64,000 nucleotides of DNA from the NCBI RefSeq assembly GCF_000612625.1, contig NZ_CCAS010000007.1:1-64000 (forward strand), given 5' to 3'. This DNA comes from Neobacillus jeddahensis (GTDB lineage: Bacteria; Bacillota; Bacilli; Bacillales; Cytobacillaceae). Shown here piece after piece: positions 27,069-36,676 of this stretch. Under the pieces are notes generated by a model that made no database searches, was not told the DNA's origin, and saw only the letters and a list, made by a program, of their open reading frames with translations. Position 1 is the stretch's first letter; every line of letters starts with the position of its first letter. The position numbers and the translations under genes are program-made.

Positions 27069-27252
27069 TTGGCAGTTGAAATGATGAAGGGATACAAAAT
27101 TATTACTACATTAAGTTCTTGTGTGGTCGTTTTTTTATGGAGTTATCTTTTGTTATTGTATTTTCTACTATTATAGTGTCGAATATAGTAAAATAAAATG
27201 GAGCAACCTGTTGTATATAGCAGAAATTTTATAATAGTCCGGAGGATTTAAG

Positions 27253-28203
27253 GTGACGTATCAACTGAATAAAAGGTTTAAAATGTTTGCATTGAATTCT
27301 AATCAAAAACTAGCAACGGAAATGGCAGAACTTTTGGGCTGTGAGTTGGGCAAATCTACTGTAACCCAATTTAGTGATGGTGAGATCCAAATTGGGATCG
27401 AGGAAAGTGTTCGAGGCAGTGAGGTATATGTACTCCAGTCTACTTCCTATCCAGTCAATGAAAATATTATGGAACTCCTGATCATGATTGATGCCTTAAA
27501 AAGAGCTTCTGCTAGTAAAATCAATGTTGTCATTCCCTACTATGGATATGGACGACAAGATCGAAAGGCCCGATCTCGTGAACCGATTACCGCTAAGTTA
27601 GTGGCAAATCTTTTAGAAAAGGCTGGTGCGACCAGAGTACTAACGATGGACCTCCATACTCCTCAACTTCAAGGCTTTTTTGATATACCAGTTGAACATC
27701 TCATTGGTGTACCGATTTTGACTGAGTATTTTGAGAAGAAGGGCCTAGAAGAGATTGTCATTGTTGCTCCACATAATGGCAGCATAGGAAGAGCAAGAAA
27801 GATGGCAAACCTCTTACATGCTCCGATCGCCCTAATTGATAAACGAAAACTGGATGAACATTCTCCTGAAACCATCAGCGTGGTTGGAAATGTAACAGGA
27901 AAAAATGCCATCATTATTGATGATTTAATCGATACAGGCGAAACGATTACGTTTGCTGCAACTGCACTAGCAGAAGCTGGTGCTACATCTATTTATGCTG
28001 GTTGTACACATCCTGTTTTCACCGCCAATGCAATTGAAGTTATTGATGCCTCTCCAATTAAGGAATTAGTCGTAACAAATACGATTGATTTACCAGAGGA
28101 GAAAGTAATTGATAAAATTAAAACGATCTCTGTTGCTCCAATCCTTGTCGAGGCAATTGATCGCATACATCATGAAAAGGCTGTCAGTCCTTTATTTGAA
28201 TAA
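27253..28203 (+). CDS. Ribose-phosphate pyrophosphokinase, divergent paralogue
   Basis: 316 residues aligning end to end with bacterial PRPP synthetase: [57 protein letters not shown] and [16 protein letters not shown]. Two catalytic segments are altered from the usual sequence. SPDHGGVTRAR reads [11 protein letters not shown], and the PRPP-binding loop DDIIDTAGTI reads [10 protein letters not shown]. It is not beside glmU or ctc, where the housekeeping prs sits. GTG start with GGAGGATTTAAG upstream. Probably a second enzyme with changed kinetics, regulation or specificity. Confidence 0.85.
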   Translation: MTYQLNKRFKMFALNSNQKLATEMAELLGCELGKSTVTQFSDGEIQIGIEESVRGSEVYVLQSTSYPVNENIMELLIMIDALKRASASKINVVIPYYGYGRQDRKARSREPITAKLVANLLEKAGATRVLTMDLHTPQLQGFFDIPVEHLIGVPILTEYFEKKGLEEIVIVAPHNGSIGRARKMANLLHAPIALIDKRKLDEHSPETISVVGNVTGKNAIIIDDLIDTGETITFAATALAEAGATSIYAGCTHPVFTANAIEVIDASPIKELVVTNTIDLPEEKVIDKIKTISVAPILVEAIDRIHHEKAVSPLFE

Positions 28204-28213
28204 AAGTAGCAAG

Positions 28214-28246
28214 AAGCCAACTATTGTGGATAGTTGGCCTTTTTGT
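28214..28246 (+). terminator. Intrinsic terminator after the prs paralogue
   Basis: GCCAACTAT/ATAGTTGGC stem with a 6-base loop, then CTTTTTG. Confidence 0.85.
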
Positions 28247-28468
28247 TGCTTTTTCACAAATGTAAACTTTATGACCAGATGATAAAAACTAGTGTTAATA
28301 AAATGTTTGAATCTAAATGATTTACTTATAAAATTAAAGTGCTATTATGATAAGAGTATAGTATATTTTATTAGCTTGTATTATTACTAGGTATAAATTT
28401 TAGTATTACTACTCGCGGTTTTTGACCAGGATTACACATATTACTATTATGAATAGAGGTTGACTACA

Positions 28469-30031
28469 GTGGATTTGAAATCGTTGATAGCACCAAAGCA
28501 CTTTAATTTAGCAAGTGAAATCTCAAAGCATGTTTCTGATAAAATTGCCTTACACTGGGAAAATGAATTGGGAGAATCAAGGACAATAACATATGCGGAA
28601 CTGAATAGTAAGGCAAATAAGCTTGCGAATGGTTTAACTAGATTAGGACTTGTGAAAGGCGATAGAGTTGTTGTGATGACAACTCGGCTGATTGAATCCT
28701 ACATTATTTATCTAGCGTGTCTGAAAGCGGGGCTTGTGATCAGTCCATCTTCTGAATTACTTCGAGCTAAGGATCTAGTCTACCGCTTGAATCATTCAGA
28801 GGCGAAAGCCGTTATTTCATACGCTCACCTAGTAAAAGAATTTGATTTGATTCATGAGAAAACACCGTCTTTACAATTCAAGATTGCATTTGGCCGTGAA
28901 GTAGCCAATTGGCTGTCGATGGAATCCATTATGGAACAAGAATCCGATAGCTTCCTTGATGTGAACACGTTAAGTGAGGATTTTGCTTTTCTAGCCTATA
29001 CATCCGGTACTACTGGCCAACCGAAAGGGGTCGTCCATAGTCATGGCTGGGGCTATGCACATTTAAGAATTGCTGCTTCAAAATGGCTGAATATCAGTGA
29101 AGATGATCTTGTTTGGGCTACGGCAGCCCCTGGATGGCAAAAGTGGGTGTGGAGTCCATTTTTATCGATATTAGGTTCGGGAGCAACAGGATATATCTTT
29201 AGTGGTCGGTTTCATCCGCAAAAGTATTTACAGCTTTTACAAGATAATAAGGTTAATGTATTATGCTGTACCCCGACTGAATACCGGATGATGGCAAAAT
29301 TGAATAATCTATCTACTTTTGATCTAACGCAGCTTCATACCGCAGTTTCTGCAGGTGAGGCGCTTAATCGTGAAGTGATTGATATCTTTAAAAGGGAATT
29401 TGATCTTTTGATCCGTGACGGCTACGGTCAGACAGAAAGTACCTTATTAATTGCCAATTTAAATATCGATGAGAATAAATTAGGTTCGATGGGTCAGCCA
29501 TTGTTAGCTGAATTTATCGAAGTCGTCGACGAAACTGGTAAGCCAGCCTCTATCAATGAAGTCGGAACGATTGCTATTAGAAGAGATTTTCCAGCATTAT
29601 TTAAACAATATTATAAAAATCAAAATACAACAGCATCTTCCTATCGTGATCAATATTTCTTGACGGGTGACCGAGCGTTAAAGGATCAGGATAACTATTT
29701 TTGGTTCCAAGGAAGAAAAGATGATGTCATCATTAGTTCTGGGTATACGATTGGGCCGTTTGAAGTGGAAGATGCTCTAATGAAACATCCTTCAGTGAAG
29801 GAATGTGCAGTTGTCGCATTACCAGATCCAATAAGAGGAAACGTCGTGAAAGCCTTTGTGGTCTTGAAGGATGAAATCTCTGAAACAGGAGAATTAACGA
29901 AGGAATTGCAAGGTTTTGTAAAAACATTAACAGCGCCATATAAGTATCCAAGGGTAATTGAATATATTAAGGCCCTCCCTAAAACCGATTCGGGAAAAAT
30001 TCGCCGTGTCGCCCTACGCGCTCAACGGTAA
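28469..30031 (+). CDS. Acyl-CoA synthetase (AMP-forming), MACS/MbcS-like
   Basis: About 520 residues of the acyl-adenylate-forming superfamily. The P-loop is AYTSGTTGQPKGVVHSHG. The A5 motif is DGYGQTES, the hinge is YFLTGDRALKD...FQGRKDDVI, and the C-terminal catalytic Lys is in PKTDSGKIRR. It resembles acetyl/medium-chain or methylbutyryl-CoA synthetases of Bacillus. I prefer GTG 28469, 8-9 bases after AGAGG; TTG 28460 abuts the ribosome site. Single gene between terminators. Confidence 0.87.
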   Translation: MDLKSLIAPKHFNLASEISKHVSDKIALHWENELGESRTITYAELNSKANKLANGLTRLGLVKGDRVVVMTTRLIESYIIYLACLKAGLVISPSSELLRAKDLVYRLNHSEAKAVISYAHLVKEFDLIHEKTPSLQFKIAFGREVANWLSMESIMEQESDSFLDVNTLSEDFAFLAYTSGTTGQPKGVVHSHGWGYAHLRIAASKWLNISEDDLVWATAAPGWQKWVWSPFLSILGSGATGYIFSGRFHPQKYLQLLQDNKVNVLCCTPTEYRMMAKLNNLSTFDLTQLHTAVSAGEALNREVIDIFKREFDLLIRDGYGQTESTLLIANLNIDENKLGSMGQPLLAEFIEVVDETGKPASINEVGTIAIRRDFPALFKQYYKNQNTTASSYRDQYFLTGDRALKDQDNYFWFQGRKDDVIISSGYTIGPFEVEDALMKHPSVKECAVVALPDPIRGNVVKAFVVLKDEISETGELTKELQGFVKTLTAPYKYPRVIEYIKALPKTDSGKIRRVALRAQR

Positions 30032-30048
30032 AATATTATTAATTATTA

Positions 30049-30086
30049 AAATGTTATAGCCAAATGGGGCTATAGCATTTTTTTAT
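30049..30086 (+). terminator. Intrinsic terminator after the acyl-CoA synthetase
   Basis: ATGTTATAGCC/GGCTATAGCAT stem followed by TTTTTTT. Confidence 0.85.
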
Positions 30087-30181
30087 GAATAAAAAATAGT
30101 TCCTGTCCTTTTCATTTATCTCTCAAATATGGTAGTTTTATAAAAAGCAGCAAGAGTCATTGGATTGAAGGGGGGAATAAA

Positions 30182-30997
30182 ATGTTGGATTGGTTTGGTA
30201 GCCTTCCAGCTGTCGCTCAGGCAGCTTTAGGAACTTTATTTACTTGGGGAATGACTGCTCTCGGTGCAGCATTAGTTTTTACAACAAAAAATGTAAATCA
30301 AAAATTTTTGGATAGTATGCTTGGCTTTGCTGGCGGAGTAATGATTGCGGCCAGCTTTTGGTCCTTATTACTACCTGCACTTGAAATGGCTGAGGGTGGT
30401 TCAACACCAAAATGGTTACCGGCAGCGGTGGGTTTTCTGTTGGGAGGGTTTTTCTTAATGGTTGTTGATAAACTTTTGCCCCATTTACACCCTGATCTAC
30501 CGATTGAAAAAGCCGAGGGTATCCATCCTGCAAACAAACGGAGAAGTACGTTACTAGTCCTAGCCATTACATTACATAATATTCCGGAGGGGCTAGCGGT
30601 TGGTGTTGCTTTTGGAGCAGTTGCAGCTGGATTTCCTTCAGCCAGCTTAACTGGGGCTGTTGCCTTAGCGATTGGAATTGGAATTCAAAACTTTCCAGAA
30701 GGGGTAGCCGTGTCTATGCCATTAAGACGTGACGGAATGTCACGGACGAGAAGTTTTATGTATGGTCAATTTTCAGGTTTAGTTGAACCGATAGCGGCTT
30801 TAATTGGTGCAGTTGCGGTAATGTTTATTGAACCACTTCTTCCATATGCACTTAGCTTTGCAGCAGGTGCGATGATATTTGTCGTTGCCGAAGAGGTTAT
30901 CCCAGGATCACAAGAAAATGGAAATACGGATATAGCATCTATCAGTTTAATGATTGGATTTGTGATAATGATGATTTTAGACGTTGCTCTTGGTTAA
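30182..30997 (+). CDS. ZIP family divalent metal transporter
   Basis: 271 residues, about eight helices, with the paired metal-site motifs of ZIP proteins: [15 protein letters not shown] in helix IV and [17 protein letters not shown] in helix V, then [12 protein letters not shown] and [13 protein letters not shown]. The loop before helix IV is His-containing ([10 protein letters not shown]). It imports or equilibrates Zn2+, Fe2+ or similar ions at the membrane, as ZupT does. No Zur or Fur box was noticed upstream. Monocistronic. Confidence 0.9.
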   Translation: MLDWFGSLPAVAQAALGTLFTWGMTALGAALVFTTKNVNQKFLDSMLGFAGGVMIAASFWSLLLPALEMAEGGSTPKWLPAAVGFLLGGFFLMVVDKLLPHLHPDLPIEKAEGIHPANKRRSTLLVLAITLHNIPEGLAVGVAFGAVAAGFPSASLTGAVALAIGIGIQNFPEGVAVSMPLRRDGMSRTRSFMYGQFSGLVEPIAALIGAVAVMFIEPLLPYALSFAAGAMIFVVAEEVIPGSQENGNTDIASISLMIGFVIMMILDVALG

Positions 30998-31013
30998 GGA
31001 GTCAATATAGTGG

Positions 31014-31050
31014 GCATGAGTCGGTCAAAAGCCGATTCATGCTTTTTTTT
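31014..31050 (+). terminator. Intrinsic terminator after the ZIP gene
   Basis: GCATGAGTCGG/CCGATTCATGC stem (one G-U pair) and a run of eight T. Confidence 0.9.
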
Positions 31051-31219
31051 GAGTTGTTCAAACTAAAGTTTAGTGCTTCTGAACGGAGTTCAGTGTACGC
31101 CTTCCCCACTTATGAAATAGCTTTTTATTTCAATATAATTTAACTATTATGAATTTAATCTAAATTCAGGTAAAATATGAAATAATCAATAGTTCTACTT
31201 ATTTTAGGAGGCTCTTAAT

Positions 31220-32431
31220 ATGAAATACAGCTATATTTCTCACCTGAGTTGCCCGAAGTGTAACAAAACCTATGACCACCAGGAACCACAACAGCTTTGT
31301 ACATGTGGATCCCCTTTACTCGTAAACTATAATTTAGATGAACTTGGTAAGTATGTCTCTAGAGATTCTTTCGTTGGAAGAACAGCAAGCCTGTGGCGCT
31401 ACCATGAAATTTTACCAGTGGTGAATGAAAAAGATGTCGTAACATTAGGCGAAGGGATGACCCCACTTCTTCCTATGCCAGTGATTGGGGATGAAATGGA
31501 TATTCCAAATTTATATATGAAGGATGAGGGGATTATTCCCACGGGGACTTTTAAGGCACGAGGGGCTGCCGTTGGTGTCTCCAAAGCCAAGGAATTAGGC
31601 GTGACGGAATTAGCGATGCCAACGAATGGTAATGCTGGCGCGGCTTGGTCACTATATGCAGCCCGGGCTGGTATAAAGTCGACGATAATTATGCCTGTAG
31701 ATGCCCCGAAGATTACGAGAAATGAGTCCGCTATTTCTGGTTCTAATTTATATTTAGTTGATGGCCTAATTAGTGATGCAGGAAAAATCGTTGCAGAGGC
31801 CGTCCAGGATTTCGTCCTATTTGATGCATCTACTCTAAAAGAACCATATAGGATTGAAGGGAAGAAAACGATGGGGCTCGAAATTGCAGAGCAACTGAAC
31901 TGGAACATGCCCGATGTGATTTTATATCCTACCGGTGGTGGAGTAGGTATTATTGGCATCTATAAGGCCTTAACTGAGCTTAAACAGCTTGGCTGGGTCG
32001 AAGGAGAACTACCTCGCTTGGTGGCGGTTCAAGCTGAGGGATGTGCCCCGATTGTTAAAGCATGGAAGGAAGGCAAAGCAGAGTCGGAATTTTGGAGCGA
32101 TTCTGAAACGGTGGCTTTTGGGATCAATGTTCCAAAAGCATTAGGTGACTTCCTCGTCCTTGAAGCACTATATCAAACGAAAGGGTGTGCAATTGCGATC
32201 GAGGACCAATCCTTATTACAAGAGCAAAAGCGAATTGCTGAACTTGAAGGTGCGTTTATTTGTCCAGAGGGGGCAGCTACCTTTGTTGCCGCTAGGAGAT
32301 TGCGTGAATCAGGTTGGATTAAGCAAGACGATGTCGTCGTTGCACTGAATACAGGTATGGGTATCAAGTATCCCGATACCGTTGATGTAGAAGTGGAAGT
32401 GTTACAAAAGGGGGAGATTTTAAGAAAATAA
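31220..32431 (+). CDS. Threonine synthase, zinc-ribbon type
   Basis: A 403-residue PLP enzyme of fold type II that converts O-phosphohomoserine to threonine. A four-Cys ribbon opens it (LSCPKCNKTY...LCTCGSPL). The PLP Lys is in IPTGTFKARGA. TLGEGMTPLL, PTNGNAGAAWSLYAARAG and YPTGGGVGIIG are typical. It lies outside any hom-thrC-thrB cluster, so it may be a second copy; related ammonia-lyases share this layout and cannot be wholly excluded. Ribosome site TAGGAGG. Confidence 0.85.
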   Translation: MKYSYISHLSCPKCNKTYDHQEPQQLCTCGSPLLVNYNLDELGKYVSRDSFVGRTASLWRYHEILPVVNEKDVVTLGEGMTPLLPMPVIGDEMDIPNLYMKDEGIIPTGTFKARGAAVGVSKAKELGVTELAMPTNGNAGAAWSLYAARAGIKSTIIMPVDAPKITRNESAISGSNLYLVDGLISDAGKIVAEAVQDFVLFDASTLKEPYRIEGKKTMGLEIAEQLNWNMPDVILYPTGGGVGIIGIYKALTELKQLGWVEGELPRLVAVQAEGCAPIVKAWKEGKAESEFWSDSETVAFGINVPKALGDFLVLEALYQTKGCAIAIEDQSLLQEQKRIAELEGAFICPEGAATFVAARRLRESGWIKQDDVVVALNTGMGIKYPDTVDVEVEVLQKGEILRK

Positions 32432-32479
32432 TCTCCTTCATGGTCTACGACTATTGATTATGAAACTGTAAAAAAAATA

Positions 32480-32510
32480 GGAAGCTTGGGGAGCCCAAGC
32501 TTTTTCATTT
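32480..32510. terminator. Bidirectional terminator
   Basis: AAGCTTGGG/CCCAAGCTT with a GAG loop, T-rich on the plus side and A-tract-encoded T run on minus (TATTTTTTTAC). It lies between convergent genes. Confidence 0.8.
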
Positions 32511-32524
32511 TTTTCACTGATGGA

Positions 32525-33964
32525 CTAGTTTAGATTAATAAACTTGCTAACGAGGGCAACATACTTGTCTTTTGAATAGTTTTTATATAAATTGCTTGAT
32601 AATCGGATTGGGTCACCAAAAAAATACCTTTCGTATTGGGTCTGTCTTGTACCAAAAGAACTCATTGTAAGGTCCCAGGCTAATCGGAATATTTTCACTC
32701 GTTCTTCAGCATTCATACTTGCTGCTTGGAGATATTGATCGAGGTCCCCTCTAATTTCAGAAGCAAAATCATTTTCGGTTGGTAAGGTGACAATCCCACT
32801 TGCACTAATTAATTGGATAATTTCACAGAAACGTGGATAGATTTTGGGGAAAATGGTACTTGCAACTTGGAGAGGGAGATAACTCGGTCTCATATAGCCC
32901 CATTCATCAACTTCAGCATCATGTTCAGCCTTTTCCAAAAGTGCTTTCATTGTTTCTAATCCAATAATCATTTCTGAAAGTTTTTCTTGAATATGGTGAT
33001 ACTCACTAATATTAATGGTTTCAACAAGAAGCTCAGCAACGCCTAAAATAAATTCAGTTTTGACAATTTGTCTTGTTAGCACTTGATGAATGGCCTGCTG
33101 GTGAAAGGAACTTTGAAGGATAAAATCTCTAGCAGCCTCCAAATTGTCATAAAAAAAGACGCGATTCCATGGGACTAATACATGATCAAAAACAATCATA
33201 GAGTCCATTTCTTCAAATCTAGAGCTCAGGGGATGATTAAATGTGGAGTCTCCACCTACAAAGGATTCTCGGCAAATGAATTTTACCCCCTTTGTATCAG
33301 AGGGAATGGAAAAAGCAAAGGCATCATCGGAATGGAGCATACCAGGTGCTGAATAAACTAATACTTCATCGGTAATACCACCTTGTGTTGCTAAGAGACG
33401 AGCTCCTTTAATGATCAAACCCTGTTCGTTACGATCAATGATTTTAGCGGAAATGGGCTCTTTTGAAAGCTCAAAAAATAATTGTGAACGATTTACCTGA
33501 GGGGTAATAAAAGTATGAGTAAAAGACAAATCATTTTCCCTAGCCAGTTCATATAACGATAATATATGTTCGGGAAAGCAATTTTCGCGCCCATCCAACA
33601 AGGCAGCGGAGGAGGCAAGGCTCATGATAACTGTGTTCATATAATCAGGACTTCGTCCCATCATGCCACAGGTACTTCTGGCCCAAATTTCTATCATCCG
33701 TCTACGACTCTTTAGATCTTCCTTTGTTTTTGGCTGGAGGTAGGAAAGGCCAATTGAATCGCCCGTAATCGGTGATAAAAAAGTCATTTTATTTTTCAGT
33801 TCTTGTGATCCCTGTAGATCATAAAGGGTAGCTTTTGATTGTATAAGTCCTTTGAAGGTAGCGTGTTCCGAAAGTTTCCCCTCAATCATTTTCCCGTCAT
33901 ACCAAATTTCAGAATTTAATTTATTTAAGCGCTCAATAAATTGTTTTCCGTTGATAGCACCCAT
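32525..33964 (-). CDS. 4-hydroxyphenylacetate 3-hydroxylase family (HpaB/YoaI-like) FAD monooxygenase
   Basis: 479 residues of the HpaB superfamily (acyl-CoA dehydrogenase fold), which hydroxylate phenols with reduced FAD. Conserved regions are the N-terminal GKQFIERLNKLNSEIWYDGK, TCGMMGRSPDYMN, IIKGARLLATQG, and DHVLVPWNRVFFY. Architecture equals B. subtilis YoaI. No HpaC-type flavin reductase is adjacent, so reduced flavin must come from elsewhere. Ribosome site GGAGTG. Substrate unknown. Confidence 0.85.
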   Translation of the reverse strand: MGAINGKQFIERLNKLNSEIWYDGKMIEGKLSEHATFKGLIQSKATLYDLQGSQELKNKMTFLSPITGDSIGLSYLQPKTKEDLKSRRRMIEIWARSTCGMMGRSPDYMNTVIMSLASSAALLDGRENCFPEHILSLYELARENDLSFTHTFITPQVNRSQLFFELSKEPISAKIIDRNEQGLIIKGARLLATQGGITDEVLVYSAPGMLHSDDAFAFSIPSDTKGVKFICRESFVGGDSTFNHPLSSRFEEMDSMIVFDHVLVPWNRVFFYDNLEAARDFILQSSFHQQAIHQVLTRQIVKTEFILGVAELLVETINISEYHHIQEKLSEMIIGLETMKALLEKAEHDAEVDEWGYMRPSYLPLQVASTIFPKIYPRFCEIIQLISASGIVTLPTENDFASEIRGDLDQYLQAASMNAEERVKIFRLAWDLTMSSFGTRQTQYERYFFGDPIRLSSNLYKNYSKDKYVALVSKFINLN

Positions 33965-34111
33965 TATCCCACTCCATTTTTAATAAATATCGTACTTGTT
34001 CAGCTAGTTTCATTTTATTGAAATTCAAGGATGCTTGTTCCTTGTTTTTAGAATGGGAAGAGCCTCATTTTCCAGGGTGCGGGGAGAAGGCAGGGACGTA
34101 TTCGTATTTTA

Positions 34112-34155
34112 CAAAAAACAATAAGCCGGCAGAGGGGCTTTTTCCTTGACCGGCT
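34112..34155 (-). terminator. Intrinsic terminator for the minus-strand 81-residue gene
   Basis: On minus, AGCCGG pairs with CCGGCT across about 20 bases (with an inner AAAAAGCCCCT loop), and is followed by TATTGTTTTTTG. Confidence 0.55.
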
Positions 34156-34219
34156 ATCCTAGATAACGAGAATCTTGATGTATGTCTAGACATCCATGTC
34201 AATGTAAAAGAATGAAGGA

Positions 34220-34465
34220 CTAATAGGTGTTTATTTTTTTCTTGCCAAATAATAGACTATGAGCATTGCTTACTTTTTCTTCTAAGTAATCCAGCGAATA
34301 ATTTCCTGACGGGTCAGATAGATCACCGACGGCACGTGACAGGTTATCGATAACGACCATTAAGGTGTCAATCGGTCGTTGCCTGTTACGCAAATTGACC
34401 TCATCCATAATTTCGTGAGACAGGCGTTGAATCCTTTGCAACCTCATACCATTCGTTTTTTTCAA
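34220..34465 (-). CDS. Small helical protein of unknown function
   Basis: 81 residues, charged and mostly helical (RLQRIQRLSHEIMDEVNLRN, DTLMVVIDNLSRAVGDL, YLEEKVSNAHSLLFGKKK). The start is TTG 34465 with GGAGG 9 bases upstream; an ATG nearer the ribosome site opens only a 23-codon frame in another phase. It is divergent from the Fur-box promoter region. I recognise no family. Confidence 0.5.
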   Translation of the reverse strand: MKKTNGMRLQRIQRLSHEIMDEVNLRNRQRPIDTLMVVIDNLSRAVGDLSDPSGNYSLDYLEEKVSNAHSLLFGKKKINTY

Positions 34466-34578
34466 TATCCATTTCCTCCTTTTTAAATTTCATGTCAAAA
34501 AAAATATATGAGTGGAAATGAAATTATTGACCATAATTTTCAGTCAAATAAATTTCACAGCATAATGGGAAACAACGA

Positions 34579-34608
34579 TTGACATTGATAATCATTATCA
34601 ATTATTAT
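34579..34608 (+). promoter_or_regulatory. Sigma-A promoter with overlapping perfect Fur box
   Basis: TTGACA (34579-34584) and TATTAT (34603-34608) are 18 bases apart. The perfect 7-1-7 inverted repeat TGATAATCATTATCA (34586-34600) fills the spacer, exactly where Fur would block RNA polymerase. The promoter points at the Cas4-like gene, with about 95 bases of leader. Fur-Fe2+ repression is inferred from the known Bacillus Fur box. Confidence 0.8.
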
Positions 34609-34706
34609 TGAATTAATTGAAAATTGTTTGCAATCGCACAGTGTAGATTGGCCACCTAACATGCAATTTATATGTAGGTAAGAATCTTTTTTTGGGAGGT
34701 AGTGAA

Positions 34707-35471
34707 ATGAATCATTATGTAAACCAATTGCAGGTCATAACAGAAGAATCCTTAATATCCTTCATTACCTGTCCCTATAAATTTTACTATGAGTTTTTAG
34801 AAAAGAAAAAGCGCCCGTATGACTGGAGACAGATCGTGCAGCATGTGGTCAATAAGGTCGTATCCTCCTATTATCAGGTTCCCATTGAACAACGCCATTC
34901 AGGAAAAGTCCTTAGTCTGATTGAATTTTACTGGGATAAGGTCAGTCCACAAATCTTTGAATCAAGAATTCAATACTATTTGGTAGTCGCAAAAATGACG
35001 GACTGTCTTATCCAGTATTTAACGACCGAAACTAAGCAAATCCCACCATTGTTTTTGTTTAAACGATTCAATACATATGTAGAGGAGTTGGATGTGGATC
35101 TGAGCCTAACATTTGATGTGGCAGAATGGTCCGAATCTTCATTTGTTATTAAAAAATACCTCCTAGAGGCTACACCAGAAATGTTAGATCTTTACTTTCA
35201 TTTATCAATTGTTTTTTCGGAAAAAGTGTTAAAGCGTAGTCCACAAAGAATGGAAGTAGTAACGTTAATGGATGGGAAAAAACATGTCTTCCATCCGACA
35301 GTGGGTGATATAGAGGAGGGTCTCACTTATTTACAGGGAATGAAATTATTAATAGAGGATTCTTCTGGATATGTCAAGAATCACAATGAGAACGAGTGCC
35401 CAGTCTGTCCTTTTCAATCCATCTGTGACCGTGACGGACGAAAAGCATCACCCAAAAAATATTATTCTTAA
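34707..35471 (+). CDS. Cas4/AddB-type PD-(D/E)XK-like protein with Fe-S cysteines
   Basis: 254 residues. SFITCPYKFYYEFLEKKKR near the start and CPVCPFQSIC near the end give Cys22 and Cys231-x2-Cys234-x5-Cys240, the spacing that binds a 4Fe-4S cluster in AddB, Cas4 and Dna2 nucleases. The conserved His region (WRQIVQHVVNKVV) is present. The central core (LSLTFDVAEWSESSFVIKKYLLEATPEMLDL is shortened here to its landmarks FD and VIKKY) lacks a clean D…(D/E)xK triad, so cleavage may be lost. Start ATG 34707 behind GGGAGGTAGTGAA. Solo gene under a Fur-box promoter; no CRISPR or addA. Confidence 0.65.
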   Translation: MNHYVNQLQVITEESLISFITCPYKFYYEFLEKKKRPYDWRQIVQHVVNKVVSSYYQVPIEQRHSGKVLSLIEFYWDKVSPQIFESRIQYYLVVAKMTDCLIQYLTTETKQIPPLFLFKRFNTYVEELDVDLSLTFDVAEWSESSFVIKKYLLEATPEMLDLYFHLSIVFSEKVLKRSPQRMEVVTLMDGKKHVFHPTVGDIEEGLTYLQGMKLLIEDSSGYVKNHNENECPVCPFQSICDRDGRKASPKKYYS

Positions 35472-35560
35472 ATTCATATGATCAAGGGCCTTCTTTGCTG
35501 AAAGAAGGAGAAAACAGACAAACTGTTACAGAATGTTTGATATAATTGCCCCCTCAGTTC

Positions 35561-36556
35561 TTATGACGATTGTATTCGTTTTTTTAAAAAAAGGATTGTC
35601 TCATTGTATAGTGAAAGCGGGTATTGCTGATTTTTCATTTCTTCTGGAAGAGAAATGGTTACATAATGATCTATTTCCACTTGAGTGGAGGCTGGGTTTT
35701 CTTTTACTAATTGACCTATTACTGTAAATTGATCAGCCCATCTGGTTTGTTCAAACGTGTTCATAGTTCCAGCTTCGGACCAAGCTTTAAGTGTATCAAC
35801 TGAAGAAGACAAATAGCTCAGTTCTTCTACAAGTAGCTCCCAATGTAATTTTGCTTTTTGAAGCTGAATCGCCTTCTTTTTTCCTAACAGATTGTATTGG
35901 AGACTATCGGTTGCCTCTTGCAGGACAGAATTTACTTGGTGAATCTCATGTTTCAGCCCTTTAAGCTGAGAATAGATCTGTTCTCCCGTCGATGCATCAA
36001 GCCCCATTCGAATCCAACGTGCCACATTTTGTAAGGATGTTGAAAGGGAAATTGAAAATTGGTGAATACGCTGTAATGCCTCGTTTGTATAGGTAGGCGG
36101 ACGGACAATGATATGGATAACTACGGCAACAAGTGCCCCCATTAACGTATCACGAAAACGATCAATTGGATAATCTGAAGATTTATGACCCATCACAAAA
36201 ACAAGTAATACTGTTAGGGCTACTTGGTGTATCGCTGTTTCATCATGCTTTAACCATTTAGTTAAAAATCCTCCAATTAGGATTAACAAACCAAGCGTCC
36301 ATCCGTTTACTATTAAATAAGGTTCCAATAAAACGACGACACAAATTCCAATCACGGTTCCTACCATTCGATGATAGGAAAACTGAATCGACCGATTAAT
36401 TGTTGTTTGTAAACAGAGGATGACAGAAACTGCCGCTAAATAAGGATGATCAGAGCCAGCCAGTTTGGCGAGCTCCCAGGATAGCGCAGAAGCAAGACCC
36501 ATTTTCCAAATCAAGACAGTTTTATTTTTCATTTGGTTTGGTTGTTCCTGTTTCAT
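35561..36556 (-). CDS. FUSC family (aromatic-acid exporter-like) membrane protein
   Basis: About 331 residues. The N-terminal half has about six helices (MGLASALSWELAKLAGSDHPYLA is the FUSC start, shown here in part; LAAVSVILCLQTTINRSI; DRFRDTLMGALVAVVIHIIV). The C-terminal half is a cytoplasmic helical domain of about 170 residues. This matches FUSC_2/ArAE_1 proteins linked to aromatic acid efflux. Start ATG 36556 lies 10 bases after GGGAGG; an upstream GTG overlaps that site. Single gene. Confidence 0.8.
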   Translation of the reverse strand: MKQEQPNQMKNKTVLIWKMGLASALSWELAKLAGSDHPYLAAVSVILCLQTTINRSIQFSYHRMVGTVIGICVVVLLEPYLIVNGWTLGLLILIGGFLTKWLKHDETAIHQVALTVLLVFVMGHKSSDYPIDRFRDTLMGALVAVVIHIIVRPPTYTNEALQRIHQFSISLSTSLQNVARWIRMGLDASTGEQIYSQLKGLKHEIHQVNSVLQEATDSLQYNLLGKKKAIQLQKAKLHWELLVEELSYLSSSVDTLKAWSEAGTMNTFEQTRWADQFTVIGQLVKENPASTQVEIDHYVTISLPEEMKNQQYPLSLYNETILFLKKRIQSS

Positions 36557-36676
36557 TCTGAGAAAGCCTCCCACATAATGTGTGACATATTAGAAGTAGG
36601 TTTAACCATGTAAGGGATAGCTATTCGAATGTAGCTAATAAGAATGGAATATTCATATGATGGCAATGAAATTATT

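Noticed and set aside
34707-35471. CRISPR-Cas4 locus
   Set aside because: No repeats, cas1 or cas2 anywhere in the window; the protein is a solitary AddB/Cas4-like homologue.
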